DNA of 64,000 nt from a virus: the IMG/VR virus record IMGVR_UViG_3300036790_000425, positions 1-64,000 of that record. One strand, given 5' to 3'. Positions 16,221 through 23,660 of the stretch are shown here, piece after piece (positions within the stretch are counted from its first letter, which is position 1; each line of letters opens with the position of its first letter). Position numbers and translations under genes: made by a program. Under the pieces are notes generated by a model. That model was not told the DNA's origin, searched no databases, and saw nothing but the letters and a program-made list of their open reading frames with translations.

Positions 16221-16498
16221 CACAGGTCTCTCATCCTGCGAAAGGCGCGGGTGCGCAGGCGCCGTCGCAGCCGCGGCGGCTGCCACCACTCGCGACGGCA
16301 GGAGGCAGTGCAGAACCAGCGGCGCGGCCGGTCCAGGGTCTCGATCCCGGCGGCCCGGATCCGGGCGTAGGAGGCCCGGCAGGCCGCCATGTCGTCGTAG
16401 CAGGACCGGCAGTGCCCCCGGCAGCGGCACGAGGCGTCGTGCATCCCGTGCTCGCCGGGCCGGATGCCCCGGGCCCAGATGGTCTGCGGCGCGGCCAT
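16220..16498 (-). CDS. Cys-rich zinc-binding protein, paralogue of 16927-17208
   Basis: 92 residues. CRCRGHCRSC in the first half and FCTASCRREW near residue 62 form two metal-binding clusters; the C-terminus is strongly basic (PRLRRRLRTRAFRRM). The gene two positions upstream (16927-17208) has the same plan (CRCEHHCGNC then YCSPFCKGVARRDR), so the pair arose by duplication. Probably small nucleic-acid- or protein-binding zinc proteins. Confidence 0.7.
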   Translation of the reverse strand: MAAPQTIWARGIRPGEHGMHDASCRCRGHCRSCYDDMAACRASYARIRAAGIETLDRPRRWFCTASCRREWWQPPRLRRRLRTRAFRRMRDL

Positions 16499-16779
16499 CA
16501 GATGCTCCGCAGGCGGATCTCGGCGATGACCTGGTCCCGGCGGGTGAAGTGCTTCTCGCCGTGGCGCGGGCGGCCGTACAGCAGCCAGGTGACCGAGGAG
16601 ACCTCGCCGGCGATGTTCATGAACATCCCGGCGCCGGCGCAGGCAGCGTCCTCAGCCGGGTCGCGCGGCGGGTGGAACAGGCTGTCGCCCCTGCCCGGCA
16701 GCGGCCCCTCGAAGTCCTCGATGCGGGCGATCAGGATGTCCCCCTCGCCGCTGACGTGCTGGCGTACCTCGACGATCAT
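16498..16779 (-). CDS. Small protein of unknown function
   Basis: 93 residues from ATG 16779. Begins with strands (MIVEVRQHVSGEGDILIARI) and ends with HFTRRDQVIAEIRLRSI. Lies between the two zinc-rich paralogues. Unrecognised. Confidence 0.6.
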   Translation of the reverse strand: MIVEVRQHVSGEGDILIARIEDFEGPLPGRGDSLFHPPRDPAEDAACAGAGMFMNIAGEVSSVTWLLYGRPRHGEKHFTRRDQVIAEIRLRSI

Positions 16780-16792
16780 GACTGCTCCTCGG

Positions 16793-16930
16793 CTAGTGGC
16801 CGGTGACGCGGGCGACGGACGGGGTGAAGTGGGCCGGGGGCGGGGCACCGACGCTGACCCCGAGTGACATCCCCAGGGCGGCGCTGATGACGGCGGTCAG
16901 GGCGTACTGGCAGATGCGGCGGCGGATCAT
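16793..16930 (-). CDS. 45-residue membrane or exported peptide
   Basis: ATG 16930 (ATGA overlap with the upstream stop) to TAG 16793. Basic start MIRRRICQ, hydrophobic YALTAVISAALGMSLGVSVG, then Pro-rich tail; this could be a signal anchor or signal peptide. Function unknown. Confidence 0.6.
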   Translation of the reverse strand: MIRRRICQYALTAVISAALGMSLGVSVGAPPPAHFTPSVARVTGH

Positions 16931-17208
16931 GGCTGGCTCCTTGTCGCGGCGGTGCAGTTAGCGGCCATGCGGCGGTCCAGCGCGCGGTCGCGCCTGGCCA
17001 CGCCCTTGCAGAACGGCGAGCAGTAGCGGGCCAGCGGGTGCAGGCGGGGGATGGTCAGGCGGCCGAGCGCAGCCAGCGCGTCCTGGTCAGCACGGACCGC
17101 GTCCAGGCCGGCCCGGCAGTTGCCGCAGTGGTGCTCGCAGCGGCAGGCCCCGGAGTGATAGCCGGCGGACGGATCGTCGAGCAGGAAGATCGCCGGGGGC
17201 TCACTCAT
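16927..17208 (-). CDS. Cys-rich zinc-binding protein, paralogue of 16220-16498
   Basis: 93 residues from ATG 17208. CRCEHHCGNC near residue 22 and YCSPFCKG near 62 match the spacing of the paralogue. In between, a helix (GLDAVRADQDALAALGRLTI) separates the clusters. Overlaps both neighbours. Role unknown. Confidence 0.7.
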   Translation of the reverse strand: MSEPPAIFLLDDPSAGYHSGACRCEHHCGNCRAGLDAVRADQDALAALGRLTIPRLHPLARYCSPFCKGVARRDRALDRRMAANCTAATRSQP

Positions 17209-17410
17209 CGTCGTCAGCCCCGATCTCGGAGGCGCCCCAGGAGCAGACGTCGTTCACGGTGTCCTCGGCAATGTCGATGATCTTCTGGGCGCGCTCGGCC
17301 GGGGACAGCCCCTCCAGCTCGGCAGCGTCGATCTCGATCACCTCGTCGTAGTGGTCAATCGTCCAGGACGGCTCGATGGTGAGGCGGACCCGCACGGTGG
17401 CCTCGCTCAT
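17201..17410 (-). CDS. Small acidic protein
   Basis: 69 residues from ATG 17410 (GGAGGG seven bases upstream; GTG 17413 is also in frame). Net strongly acidic (EVIEIDAAELEGL... ASEIGADDDE), one strand pair then a helix. Acidic small phage proteins sometimes act as DNA mimics, but nothing here shows that. Confidence 0.65.
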   Translation of the reverse strand: MSEATVRVRLTIEPSWTIDHYDEVIEIDAAELEGLSPAERAQKIIDIAEDTVNDVCSWGASEIGADDDE

Positions 17411-17413
17411 CAC

Positions 17414-17647
17414 TCAGCCCTCCCACATCAGGTCGCAGGCGGCCTGCGGGTCGTCATGGATCAGGCGGGCCAGCTCCTGGCTGGTGAGGCCCTTCGCCAT
17501 CGCGCCCTTCCACATCAGGCGAGGGCTGACGGCGCCGAGCAGGATCTGGGCGTTCCCGTCCAGAAGCCCGGCCATCAGCTCGGCATCGGTGCAGCGGCTG
17601 GCGCCGGTCTTGCGGCCGGAGGCCAGGGCCTCCTGATAGGCGCTCAT
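17414..17647 (-). CDS. Small helical protein
   Basis: 77 residues from ATG 17647 (ATGA overlap). Helical throughout, with CTDAELMAGLLDGNAQILLG and GLTSQELARLIHDDPQAACD; the latter has helix-turn-helix character. Unrecognised. Confidence 0.65.
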   Translation of the reverse strand: MSAYQEALASGRKTGASRCTDAELMAGLLDGNAQILLGAVSPRLMWKGAMAKGLTSQELARLIHDDPQAACDLMWEG

Positions 17648-18108
17648 GACGAGGCCACGGGCGGGTAGCAGGCTGAGCCGTGGATGTGCGACCCGGCGGC
17701 GGTGCACTCTGTCGGCTCCCGCTGGCCGGTCACAGGGGTAACCGGCACCTCGGTCAGCGAGTAGACCGCGTAGGTGGCGCGGCCGGGCAGCACGTCAGCA
17801 TCGGCGTTGCGGCGAGCCGCGACCTCGCGGGCGGTCTCCTCAGTAAGCGGGCGGCCCTCGTGATCGTAGGCACAGACATAGCCGTCGCGGGCATTCACGA
17901 CCATGTGAGTCGGCACGACCACGGGCGGGCGGGGCTGCCAGGTGCGGGCCCAGGCGCCCATGTCCTTCGAGCCCGAGGCGTAGAAGTCCTCCAGGAACTC
18001 ACCGACCAGGACCGAGGCCGCCTTGCTCTCCATCTGGCCGAAGCCGGGCCGCAGCTCCAGCAGCGCGGTGAACGCCACCGAGCGGTCGAGCGGGTTGCGC
18101 TGGGTCAT
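17644..18108 (-). CDS. Unknown protein, first gene of a leftward operon
   Basis: 154 residues from ATG 18108 with AGGAGAG eight bases upstream; in-frame sequence before that lies inside the promoter. Contains MVVNARDGYVCAYDHEGRPL and a Cys/His-containing C-terminus. It is the first gene after the operator-promoter at 18144 and begins the seamless chain of small genes to 14589. Confidence 0.7.
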   Translation of the reverse strand: MTQRNPLDRSVAFTALLELRPGFGQMESKAASVLVGEFLEDFYASGSKDMGAWARTWQPRPPVVVPTHMVVNARDGYVCAYDHEGRPLTEETAREVAARRNADADVLPGRATYAVYSLTEVPVTPVTGQREPTECTAAGSHIHGSACYPPVASS

Positions 18109-18143
18109 CGGGCTCTCCTCACGTCGCGTCCCTTGTAAGGTCC

Positions 18144-18172
18144 ACGATACAGGTTTTCTTGCTAATGTGCAA
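18144..18172 (-). promoter_or_regulatory. Operator-promoter, copy 3
   Basis: Minus strand: -35 TTGCAC (18167-18172), spacer ATTAGCAAGAAAACCTG, -10 TATCGT (18144-18149). The operator core is inverted relative to copy 1, but the promoter register is the same. Drives 18108 leftward with a short leader. Confidence 0.85.
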
Positions 18173-18577
18173 CTAGACGGCCGTGGCGTCATCCCGGCCG
18201 CAGCGGGCGCAGACCCGGACCGCGCTCAGCGCGAGGCAGCCGGAGAACTGGTGGCGCATGTCCAGGCCCGCGTCCAGCCACTGGTGCCGCCGCTGCTTCC
18301 TGGGCAGGTGCGTCAGCAGGCCGCAGGAGACCGTGTCACCGGGCGGCGGGATGAAGGCGCCCGGGTCCAGCCAGGGCACCAGTGCCTTAGCCAGCTGGCC
18401 GTCGAAGCGCGGCCCGGCCGCAGGGTCGAGCGCGTGATCGGCCATCCACCGCTGGTGCCGCCGGACAGCGTCCATGTCGCGCTCGGTGAAGCCCGAGTCC
18501 ACGTAGGCCCGGTAGGCCGCGCAGTCGTGCTGCTGCTGCCGCGTCCGCGGTCTCGCGGCTGGTTCCCTGACGGCCAC
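18173..18577 (-). CDS. Unknown protein with C-terminal CxxC
   Basis: 134 residues from GTG 18577 with GAGGAGC upstream, transcribed alone from the operator-promoter at 18602. Helical and Trp/His-rich (VRRHQRWMADHALDP), with ALSAVRVCARCGRDD at the end, a possible half zinc site together with the CG near residue 90. Stops one base before the next operator-promoter. Unrecognised. Confidence 0.65.
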   Translation of the reverse strand: MAVREPAARPRTRQQQHDCAAYRAYVDSGFTERDMDAVRRHQRWMADHALDPAAGPRFDGQLAKALVPWLDPGAFIPPPGDTVSCGLLTHLPRKQRRHQWLDAGLDMRHQFSGCLALSAVRVCARCGRDDATAV

Positions 18578-18601
18578 GGGGTGCTCCTCTCCCTCGCGGT
18601 C

Positions 18602-18630
18602 AGAATACAGGGTTTCTTGCTAAGGTGCAA
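18602..18630 (-). promoter_or_regulatory. Operator-promoter, copy 4
   Basis: Minus strand: -35 TTGCAC (18625-18630), spacer CTTAGCAAGAAACCCTG, -10 TATTCT (18602-18607). Lies exactly between two stop/start boundaries and drives GTG 18577. Confidence 0.85.
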
Positions 18631-19170
18631 CTAGCCGGGGCCGCCGGCCTCCTGCCAGGCGCGGGACTGCCAGAGCATGGTGATCAGCGCCTCGCCGTAG
18701 CGGTGAGCCAGCTCGACGGCCTCGTCCACGGCCTCCGCGGGCATCAGGTCAGCGAGTGCGTCAGCCAGGTCCTCGCGGGTCTGGATGGTGCCCTCCGCGG
18801 TCGCCCGGGGAGTCTGCCCGGCGCCCGCGCAGGGCTCAGTCCGGCCGGGGGCGACCTTATGGGCGGAGAGCGTGCCGTCGCCGCGGACGACGGGCGACCG
18901 GCCGCAGATGTGGCAGCGGCGGCGGCGGTGCCCGGCCTTCATCCAGGGCAGCGGGGACCCGGCGCCGGGCTCGGGCCGGTAGCCGGCCAGCAGCGAGGAC
19001 ACCCGCAGGCGGCCGTCGGCGCGGCTGCGCGGGCCGGCCCGGCCGGTGTCCAGCACCCGGTAGCGCACGATGTCGCGGTGGTCGGGGGCCGCGGTGATCT
19101 CGATCCGCCGGCCCTGCATGGCGCCCTTGCCGGACCAGACCTGCCCGTGGCGGACGGAGTGCTCACTCAC
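18631..19170 (-). CDS. Unknown protein with zinc-ribbon half-site
   Basis: 179 residues from GTG 19170, overlapping the upstream stop. Contains CHICGRSPVVRGDGTL, one zinc-ribbon knuckle, then a helical C-terminal half (DLADALADLMPAEAVDEAVE). N-terminal part has strands (RIEITAAPDHRDIVRYRVLD). Unrecognised. Confidence 0.6.
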   Translation of the reverse strand: MSEHSVRHGQVWSGKGAMQGRRIEITAAPDHRDIVRYRVLDTGRAGPRSRADGRLRVSSLLAGYRPEPGAGSPLPWMKAGHRRRRCHICGRSPVVRGDGTLSAHKVAPGRTEPCAGAGQTPRATAEGTIQTREDLADALADLMPAEAVDEAVELAHRYGEALITMLWQSRAWQEAGGPG

Positions 19171-19327
19171 AGCTGCCGCCGCGGCGGTGATCTCGCCCGG
19201 CATCGCAGTCCGGGCACGTCTTCCGCCTGCCCCGGGACGGCACCCGGGGCTGGTCCCAGGGCTTCCCCGAGCCGGGGCAGGACGGGATGTCCTCGACCCG
19301 CAGCTGGCTGGCCGGGACGCCGGTCAT
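19163..19327 (-). CDS. 54-residue zinc-binding peptide
   Basis: ATG 19327 (ATGA overlap) to TGA 19163. CPGSG at residue 17 and CPDCDAG at 38 in a basic, Arg-rich context (RGRRKTCPDC). Short zinc-knuckle proteins like this recur in the region. Function unknown. Confidence 0.6.
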   Translation of the reverse strand: MTGVPASQLRVEDIPSCPGSGKPWDQPRVPSRGRRKTCPDCDAGRDHRRGGSCE

Positions 19328-19749
19328 CGCAGGACCTGAACGCCGGCGTCGGTGATCCGGTAACCGTGCTCCGGGCTGCCGACGGCCAGGCCGGCCAGCC
19401 GCAGCTCCGCAGTGACGGCCAGGCTCTCCTCATCCCGGAATGCCAGCAGGTCCTCGCCGGACGCCGCCAGGAAGCCGAGGACGGCGCGCTGGGGGCCGGT
19501 CAGGACCGGAGCGCGGCGGGTCACCTCGTAGTGCGAGCCAGGGCTCAGCGTGATGCCCCAGGCCGCCCTGTAGCAGCGCTGCTGCGTGTCGGCGCAGGCG
19601 ATGGCCCAGGTAGCGCCCCTCGTCACCACGGGGTGGCTGTAGGGCTCGACCCGGGTGATCCGGTGGACGCTGCTCAGGAAGGTCAGGTCGTCGCCGGGGC
19701 GCACCCCGTCCCAGGGCACATCGACAGTGATCACTTCAGGCTGGCTCAT
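19324..19749 (-). CDS. Unknown protein with winged-helix-like C-terminus
   Basis: 141 residues from ATG 19749 with AGAGGAGACC in front. The N-terminal half is beta-rich with Cys/Trp (GATWAIACADTQQRCYRAAW). The C-terminal half (LTGPQRAVLGFLAASGEDLL... LRLAGLAVGSPEHGYRITDA) follows the helix-helix-wing order of small winged-helix domains. Could be a regulator; unproven. Confidence 0.6.
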   Translation of the reverse strand: MSQPEVITVDVPWDGVRPGDDLTFLSSVHRITRVEPYSHPVVTRGATWAIACADTQQRCYRAAWGITLSPGSHYEVTRRAPVLTGPQRAVLGFLAASGEDLLAFRDEESLAVTAELRLAGLAVGSPEHGYRITDAGVQVLR

Positions 19750-19787
19750 CTGGTCTCCTCTGCCTGGCTGCGGTCGCGGGGTGCCGG

Positions 19788-19958
19788 TCATCGCCGGTCC
19801 TGCCGGATGTCGTGCTCGATGAGTAGCGCGAGCGCCATGAGCCCGGCGGAGAGCACGAACTCGAAGGCGGCGAGCCAGGGGTAGCCGGCGAGCAGGCTCA
19901 GCACGGCCGTGGCGAGGATGAGCATCCCGGCCCAGGCGAGCACGAGGCACGTCTTCAT
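19788..19958 (-). CDS. Small two-helix membrane protein
   Basis: 56 residues from ATG 19958 (ATGA overlap). Two transmembrane segments (LVLAWAGMLILATAVLSLLAG and LAAFEFVLSAGLMALALLI) and a charged C-terminus (EHDIRQDRR). Size and topology would fit a holin, but there is no lysis gene beside it, so that is not claimed. Confidence 0.65.
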   Translation of the reverse strand: MKTCLVLAWAGMLILATAVLSLLAGYPWLAAFEFVLSAGLMALALLIEHDIRQDRR

Positions 19959-20158
19959 GCCCGCCGCCACACCCGCAGGACGCGCGGGGCCACGATGCCC
20001 GTGCGCTTCCAGTCGTCGTACTCGGCCCGGGCCATGCCCAGGTAGTCCGGCAGCGGGATGTGCGCGATCGCCCCGGCCTCGCGGTGCCGGGCGTACTCAG
20101 CCTCGCGCCCGGCCATGAACTCCGGGTCAGTCCGGTTAGTCCCGTCGGTGCCTTCCAC
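19955..20158 (-). CDS. Small protein of unknown function
   Basis: 67 residues from GTG 20158, selected because AGGAGAG lies six bases upstream. Charged helical sequence (FMAGREAEYARHREAGAIAH, DYLGMARAEYDDWKRTG) with a basic tail. Unrecognised. Confidence 0.65.
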   Translation of the reverse strand: MEGTDGTNRTDPEFMAGREAEYARHREAGAIAHIPLPDYLGMARAEYDDWKRTGIVAPRVLRVWRRA

Positions 20159-20190
20159 GTCAGCTCTCCTGTCCCCGGCGCTCATCGACA

Positions 20191-21144
20191 TCAGCAGTAG
20201 ATGCTGGCGCGGCGGGCGGTGGCACCGCCGCTGGTGAAGCCGCTGCACAGCAGGCCGGCCGCAGTGGTGAGTCCCTCAGGCTCGCGGTAGGCATCGCCCG
20301 CAGCCACGTGGTCAGCCGCCCGGGCGGCAATCTTGCCGGCGGTGTCATACCAGGTGATGACCGTGTCACCAGGCGGCGGGTTCGCGGCAGTGTAGTGATC
20401 CCCGGTGAGCACCGCCGTCGTCCTGCCGGGCAGCAGTGCCCACCCCTGGTCGGTTCCGCCCGGCGGCGGCAGGCCGGTCCTGGTCACCGGCACGTAGCTC
20501 CTGGCGGTGAAGGCGGCCAGGTCGTAGGTGATCACGTGCACGGCCCCGGCTGCGTCCGCGTACCGGATGCCGATCAGGCCGTCAGCCAGGTCAAGAGACG
20601 GCGTCATGTAGTAGCTGCCGGGCACCGGGCTGAAGACCTGCACCCCGGCGGCGGACGGCGTGATAGTCGCCCCGGACCGCCACCTGAACCGGGCCACCTG
20701 AGTGCCGAACGCATCACCCGGGAACGGGGTATGCGACAGGGTTGCCCTGGCCTCGGCCCAGACCCAGAAGCCGCCGGGGTCCGGCTGGATGGCGATCGAC
20801 TCGCCGTGGCCGAACCCGTGCAGGTACATCCAGCTGACGGTCCTGCCGCCGCTGACGTGGGACAGGGTCAGGTCGCCCCGGGCGGCATGCTGAGCCCGGG
20901 TCAGGCCCCCGCGCCCGGACTGGGTCACCTGCGCGATCACCCACGTCCCGGTGGCGCTGGTACGGGCCATCGACTGCATCCCCGAGGTGGTGTCGTGCAT
21001 CGTGATGCCGGTGACCGCGGCAGTGCCGGGCACCTGGCCGGGGACGGCCGGGGCAGCCGAGGCAGCCTGCCCGGTGGTGATCATGAGAGCAGCGGCTGCC
21101 GCGCCTGCTGCGGCCAGGTAGTGGCACGCGCCGTGATGGCTCAT
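20191..21144 (-). CDS. Secreted beta-propeller protein, P68 RBP/TagC-like
   Basis: 317 residues with a Sec signal peptide (MSHHGACHYLAAAGAAAAAL, cleavage near ASAAPAV). The mature part has the repeating Trp/Gly pattern of a beta-propeller: WMYLHGFGHGESIAIQPDPG, GFWVWAEARATLSH, QGWALLPGRTTAVLTG. The GFGHG-x-SIA and WVWAEA elements recall the family that includes staphylococcal phage P68 receptor-binding protein and TagC-like proteins, often called phage baseplate or teichoic-acid proteins. With a signal peptide it is more likely an exported cell-surface or superinfection factor than a tail part. Family call from memory of the pattern. Confidence 0.6.
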   Translation of the reverse strand: MSHHGACHYLAAAGAAAAALMITTGQAASAAPAVPGQVPGTAAVTGITMHDTTSGMQSMARTSATGTWVIAQVTQSGRGGLTRAQHAARGDLTLSHVSGGRTVSWMYLHGFGHGESIAIQPDPGGFWVWAEARATLSHTPFPGDAFGTQVARFRWRSGATITPSAAGVQVFSPVPGSYYMTPSLDLADGLIGIRYADAAGAVHVITYDLAAFTARSYVPVTRTGLPPPGGTDQGWALLPGRTTAVLTGDHYTAANPPPGDTVITWYDTAGKIAARAADHVAAGDAYREPEGLTTAAGLLCSGFTSGGATARRASIYC

Positions 21145-21145
21145 G

Positions 21146-21547
21146 TCAGCTCTCCTGTCCCCAGCGGCGGAACAGCTCGCCGGCGGGCTTGCCCCTCAGC
21201 ACGGTGATGCCCTTGATGCGCAGCAGGTCGGGCACGGACGCGGCGGGCACCTCGTAGTAGGCACCGCGCGGCCCGCGCTTGCCCCAGACGCCGTACTCGT
21301 AACCCGGGTCATCCACGGCCCGGCACAGCTTCTCGCGGCTGCGGTGCGAGGTGGTGGAGATCCACACGGTCGGCACGACCTCGGGCTGCCAGTCGCTGAA
21401 CGCGGCCCGGTAGCGGTCACGGACCTCGGTGGCCATCTCATAGGCCTGGCTCTCGCTCCGGCCGCCGTCGCGGAACCGGACGGCCAGCTCGGCGGTCAGC
21501 TGATCAGCTTCAGCGATCCCCGTGACCTTGATGCTGCGGGTCTTCAT
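21146..21547 (-). CDS. Unknown protein, first gene left of a divergent operator
   Basis: 133 residues from ATG 21547 (AGGAGG upstream). Alpha/beta sequence with a basic face (VWGKRGPRGAYYEVPAASVP). It and the secreted propeller form the leftward transcript from the operator-promoter at 21583. Unrecognised. Confidence 0.65.
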   Translation of the reverse strand: MKTRSIKVTGIAEADQLTAELAVRFRDGGRSESQAYEMATEVRDRYRAAFSDWQPEVVPTVWISTTSHRSREKLCRAVDDPGYEYGVWGKRGPRGAYYEVPAASVPDLLRIKGITVLRGKPAGELFRRWGQES

Positions 21548-21578
21548 GCGGCCTCCTGCCGTTGCTGTCCCCTGCGGG

Positions 21579-21611
21579 TACCACATTACAGCATTCCTTG
21601 CTAAGCTGCAA
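21579..21611. promoter_or_regulatory. Operator-promoter, copy 5, at the divergence point
   Basis: Minus strand: -35 TTGCAG (21606-21611), spacer CTTAGCAAGGAATGCTG, -10 TAATGT (21583-21588), driving 21547 leftward. Plus strand reading gives -35 TACCAC (poor) and -10 TAAGCT (21602-21607) for GTG 21648. This is the switch point between the leftward and rightward blocks. Confidence 0.75.
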
Positions 21612-21647
21612 TCCACAGTCCGCATCAGCGAGCACGAGGAGAGGCAC

Positions 21648-22184
21648 GTGAGCAACATCTGTAGCTACGCCGTCGATATCAAGGGCGCCGGCAGCATGGA
21701 GGCCATCAGGGCCGAGGCCATCGAGAAGGGAGCCAGGTTCTTCGGGGACACCCCGTTCAGGATCTGGAACATCTGGGCCGGCCCGGACATCGACGCCGAC
21801 CGGGCGCAGCCGGGCCGGGCGCAGTTCTACCGGGCTCACGTCAGCATGAGGACCACCCGGCCTGAGGCCGCCACGCCGGCTGACGATGACAGCACCGGCC
21901 GCTGGCTGGGCTTCACGGGCTACGGGAGCACGCCGCAGGAGGTCGAGGACGACATCATCCGCCAGGCCCGCAAGTTCTTCGGCCCGGATGTCACGCTGAA
22001 GGTCAGCCGGGGCTACGCATTCAGCACGGCCGCCAGCGTGTCAAGGCCGCTGCGCGCCACCACGACCGTGGCGATGGTCGAGCCCGGGTCCGTCATCGTC
22101 GGGCCTGCGGCGGCAGCAGGACGGGATAAGACCTTCATCGTCGGGCCTGCGGCGCCGCCGGCCGCCGGGCGGGAGAAGGCCTGA
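21648..22184 (+). CDS. Unknown protein, first gene of the rightward accessory region
   Basis: 178 residues from GTG 21648 with GAGGAGAGG upstream; earlier in-frame codons lie within the divergent promoter. Alpha/beta N-terminal 110 residues (YAVDIKGAGSMEAIRAEAIE) and a repetitive tail with two copies of a short motif ending VGPAA (VEPGSVIVGPAA and KTFIVGPAA). Unrecognised. Confidence 0.65.
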   Translation: MSNICSYAVDIKGAGSMEAIRAEAIEKGARFFGDTPFRIWNIWAGPDIDADRAQPGRAQFYRAHVSMRTTRPEAATPADDDSTGRWLGFTGYGSTPQEVEDDIIRQARKFFGPDVTLKVSRGYAFSTAASVSRPLRATTTVAMVEPGSVIVGPAAAAGRDKTFIVGPAAPPAAGREKA

Positions 22185-22187
22185 CGG

Positions 22188-22216
22188 TTGCTCATTAGCA
22201 AGAAAGCCTGTAGTCT
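22188..22216 (+). promoter_or_regulatory. Operator-promoter, copy 6
   Basis: -35 TTGCTC (22188-22193), spacer ATTAGCAAGAAAGCCTG, -10 TAGTCT (22211-22216). Overlaps nothing but the last bases after the previous stop. Predicted transcript start near 22223, directly before an in-frame GTG at 22224. Confidence 0.85.
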
Positions 22217-22238
22217 GGCGCTCGTGAGAGGAACCGCC

Positions 22239-22472
22239 GTGAAGGCCTACATCCCGGCCCCGCAGTCGCGCGAGGTCATCCTGGCCGCGGTCGCGGCTGC
22301 GGGGCCGGAGGGCGCGACTGCGGGGCACATCCACGATGCGCTCGGCCGGGCCTGGATCACCAGCTGGCCCGACGTCACCGAGGGCATGATCCGCTACCTG
22401 GCCCGGGACGGGCAGCTGCGCGAGCAGCACGAGCTGAGTGAGGGTGAGCCCAGATGGGTGCTGAGCACATGA
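22239..22472 (+). CDS. Small winged-helix protein
   Basis: 77 residues from GTG 22239, preceded by AGAGGA; GTG 22224 in the same frame would be a leaderless alternative. Helix (REVILAAVAAAGPEGATAGH), IHDALGRAWITSWPDVTEGM as turn and recognition helix, then YLARDGQLREQH as wing: a winged-helix fold. It lies directly under an operator copy and is a candidate regulator of the operator family. Confidence 0.65.
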   Translation: MKAYIPAPQSREVILAAVAAAGPEGATAGHIHDALGRAWITSWPDVTEGMIRYLARDGQLREQHELSEGEPRWVLST

Positions 22473-23056
22473 GCGAGCAGGCGCAGGCGAGAGTATCCGC
22501 TGATGAGCTGAGCGAGGCGATCCTGGAGATCATCCGCCTGAACGGCAGCGGAGACCTCGGGATTACCCCGAAACAGATCATGGAGCGCCTGGCTGGCTCC
22601 GCCCGGGACCTGCACCCGACGCGGGAGATCGTGCACCGCCGGCTGCACGACCTGCGCGGCCGTGGGCTGATCCGCCAGCCTGACTTCGGCATGTGGAAGC
22701 CCGTCCCGCAGCCCGTGCTCCGCTGGGACAAGCCCGCTCAGGCCGAGCCCTATGAGACCTGGGCGGAGTACCAGCCCGACGGCGGGCCGCCCGGTGCCTG
22801 GGTACCGAACATGAGCTACGCAGACCAGCACGCCTGGAAAGCGAAACTGTGCGGCCAGAAGTCGGGAGACCTGCGCACGGAGGTCCGAAAGTCCGTCGGC
22901 CCGGTCCAGGTCAAGATCGTGATCTACGAGACCGGCCAGGTGATCACCTCCCAGAACGGCACGGCCGAGTGGACAGCGGCCGAGTGGGAGCAGCTGCCGC
23001 TGGCCGTGGCCGAGGCCCGCGAGGCGATGGGGGCCTGGCGGCGGGAGCACCCGTGA
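22469..23056 (+). CDS. Protein with N-terminal winged-helix domain
   Basis: 195 residues from ATG 22469 (ATGA overlap; ATG 22454 also in frame). Residues about 8-75 form a winged helix (AILEIIRLNGSGDLGITPKQ, then HRRLHDLRGRGLIRQ). The remaining 120 residues, with Trp-rich WAEYQPDGGPPGAW and a beta segment VQVKIVIYETGQVI, are of unknown fold. Follows the other winged-helix gene, so the two may act together. Confidence 0.65.
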   Translation: MSEQAQARVSADELSEAILEIIRLNGSGDLGITPKQIMERLAGSARDLHPTREIVHRRLHDLRGRGLIRQPDFGMWKPVPQPVLRWDKPAQAEPYETWAEYQPDGGPPGAWVPNMSYADQHAWKAKLCGQKSGDLRTEVRKSVGPVQVKIVIYETGQVITSQNGTAEWTAAEWEQLPLAVAEAREAMGAWRREHP

Positions 23057-23295
23057 GGTACAGCAGGAAGAACGGCTGGAGCGCGGGCCGGGAGTACGCG
23101 GTGCACGGCTACCGGACGCCCTGGGGCGCCCTGTGGGGCACCTGGCGGCTGCGCTGGATGGTGGCTGTCCGGCACCGGCTGAGCGTGTACTTCGAGCCCG
23201 CGGACCTGTGGGTCGGCATCTACCGGGGCCCGAGGGCCGTGTACGTGTGCCTGCTGCCCTGCCTGGTCATCAGGATCAGGAGGCAGCAGTCATGA
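23053..23295 (+). CDS. Small basic aromatic protein
   Basis: 80 residues from GTG 23053 (GTGA overlap). Rich in Arg, Tyr and Trp (YRTPWGALWGTWRLRWMVAV) with a hydrophobic C-terminal stretch (AVYVCLLPCLVIRIRR) that may contact membrane. Unrecognised. Confidence 0.6.
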   Translation: MRYSRKNGWSAGREYAVHGYRTPWGALWGTWRLRWMVAVRHRLSVYFEPADLWVGIYRGPRAVYVCLLPCLVIRIRRQQS

Positions 23296-23429
23296 GCGAT
23301 CGCATCCCGCCGGGTCAGTGGACAGACGAGGAGTGGCTGCGCCTGCTGCGCGAGCTGCCCCCGGCCACCCCGGCCGAGGAGGCCGAGCGGATCGTGGCCC
23401 GCTGGAGAGCTGAGGAGAAGAAGTCATGA
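23292..23429 (+). CDS. 45-residue acidic helical protein
   Basis: ATG 23292 (ATGA overlap) to a stop that overlaps the next ATG. Two helices (DEEWLRLLRELPPATPAEEA, ERIVARWRAEEKK). Coupling on both sides supports reality. Function unknown. Confidence 0.6.
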   Translation: MSDRIPPGQWTDEEWLRLLRELPPATPAEEAERIVARWRAEEKKS

Positions 23430-23611
23430 TCGACAGCGGTACCAGGGACGTGCTCACCAGGGCAGCTGACGAGGCCGAGAGCCTGGCCATCAACGTCTCA
23501 TCCCAGACCGAGCAGCCCGGCCTGACCCAGAAGGAGGCCGCGAAGCTGCGCACCATCGCGGGCCAGCTCCTGAACGCCGTGAACGGCGCCCGCTACCTGG
23601 CTGACGGCTAA
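23426..23611 (+). CDS. Small helical protein
   Basis: 61 residues from ATG 23426 (ATGA overlap). Almost entirely helical with heptad-like spacing (VLTRAADEAESLAINV, KEAAKLRTIAGQLLNAVNGA). Last gene of this coupled set before a short gap. Unrecognised. Confidence 0.6.
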   Translation: MIDSGTRDVLTRAADEAESLAINVSSQTEQPGLTQKEAAKLRTIAGQLLNAVNGARYLADG

Positions 23612-23660
23612 CCGGGACGTGATCTTGAAACAAGGTGGCCGGACCCCTGGAGGAGGACGA

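Noticed and set aside
17201-17410. Acidic protein as an anti-restriction DNA mimic
   Set aside because: Acidity alone is not enough evidence; no similarity to Ocr or ArdA could be seen.
19788-19958. Two-helix membrane protein as a holin
   Set aside because: Size and topology would allow it, but no endolysin or other lysis gene adjoins it, and several other small membrane proteins in the window look similar.
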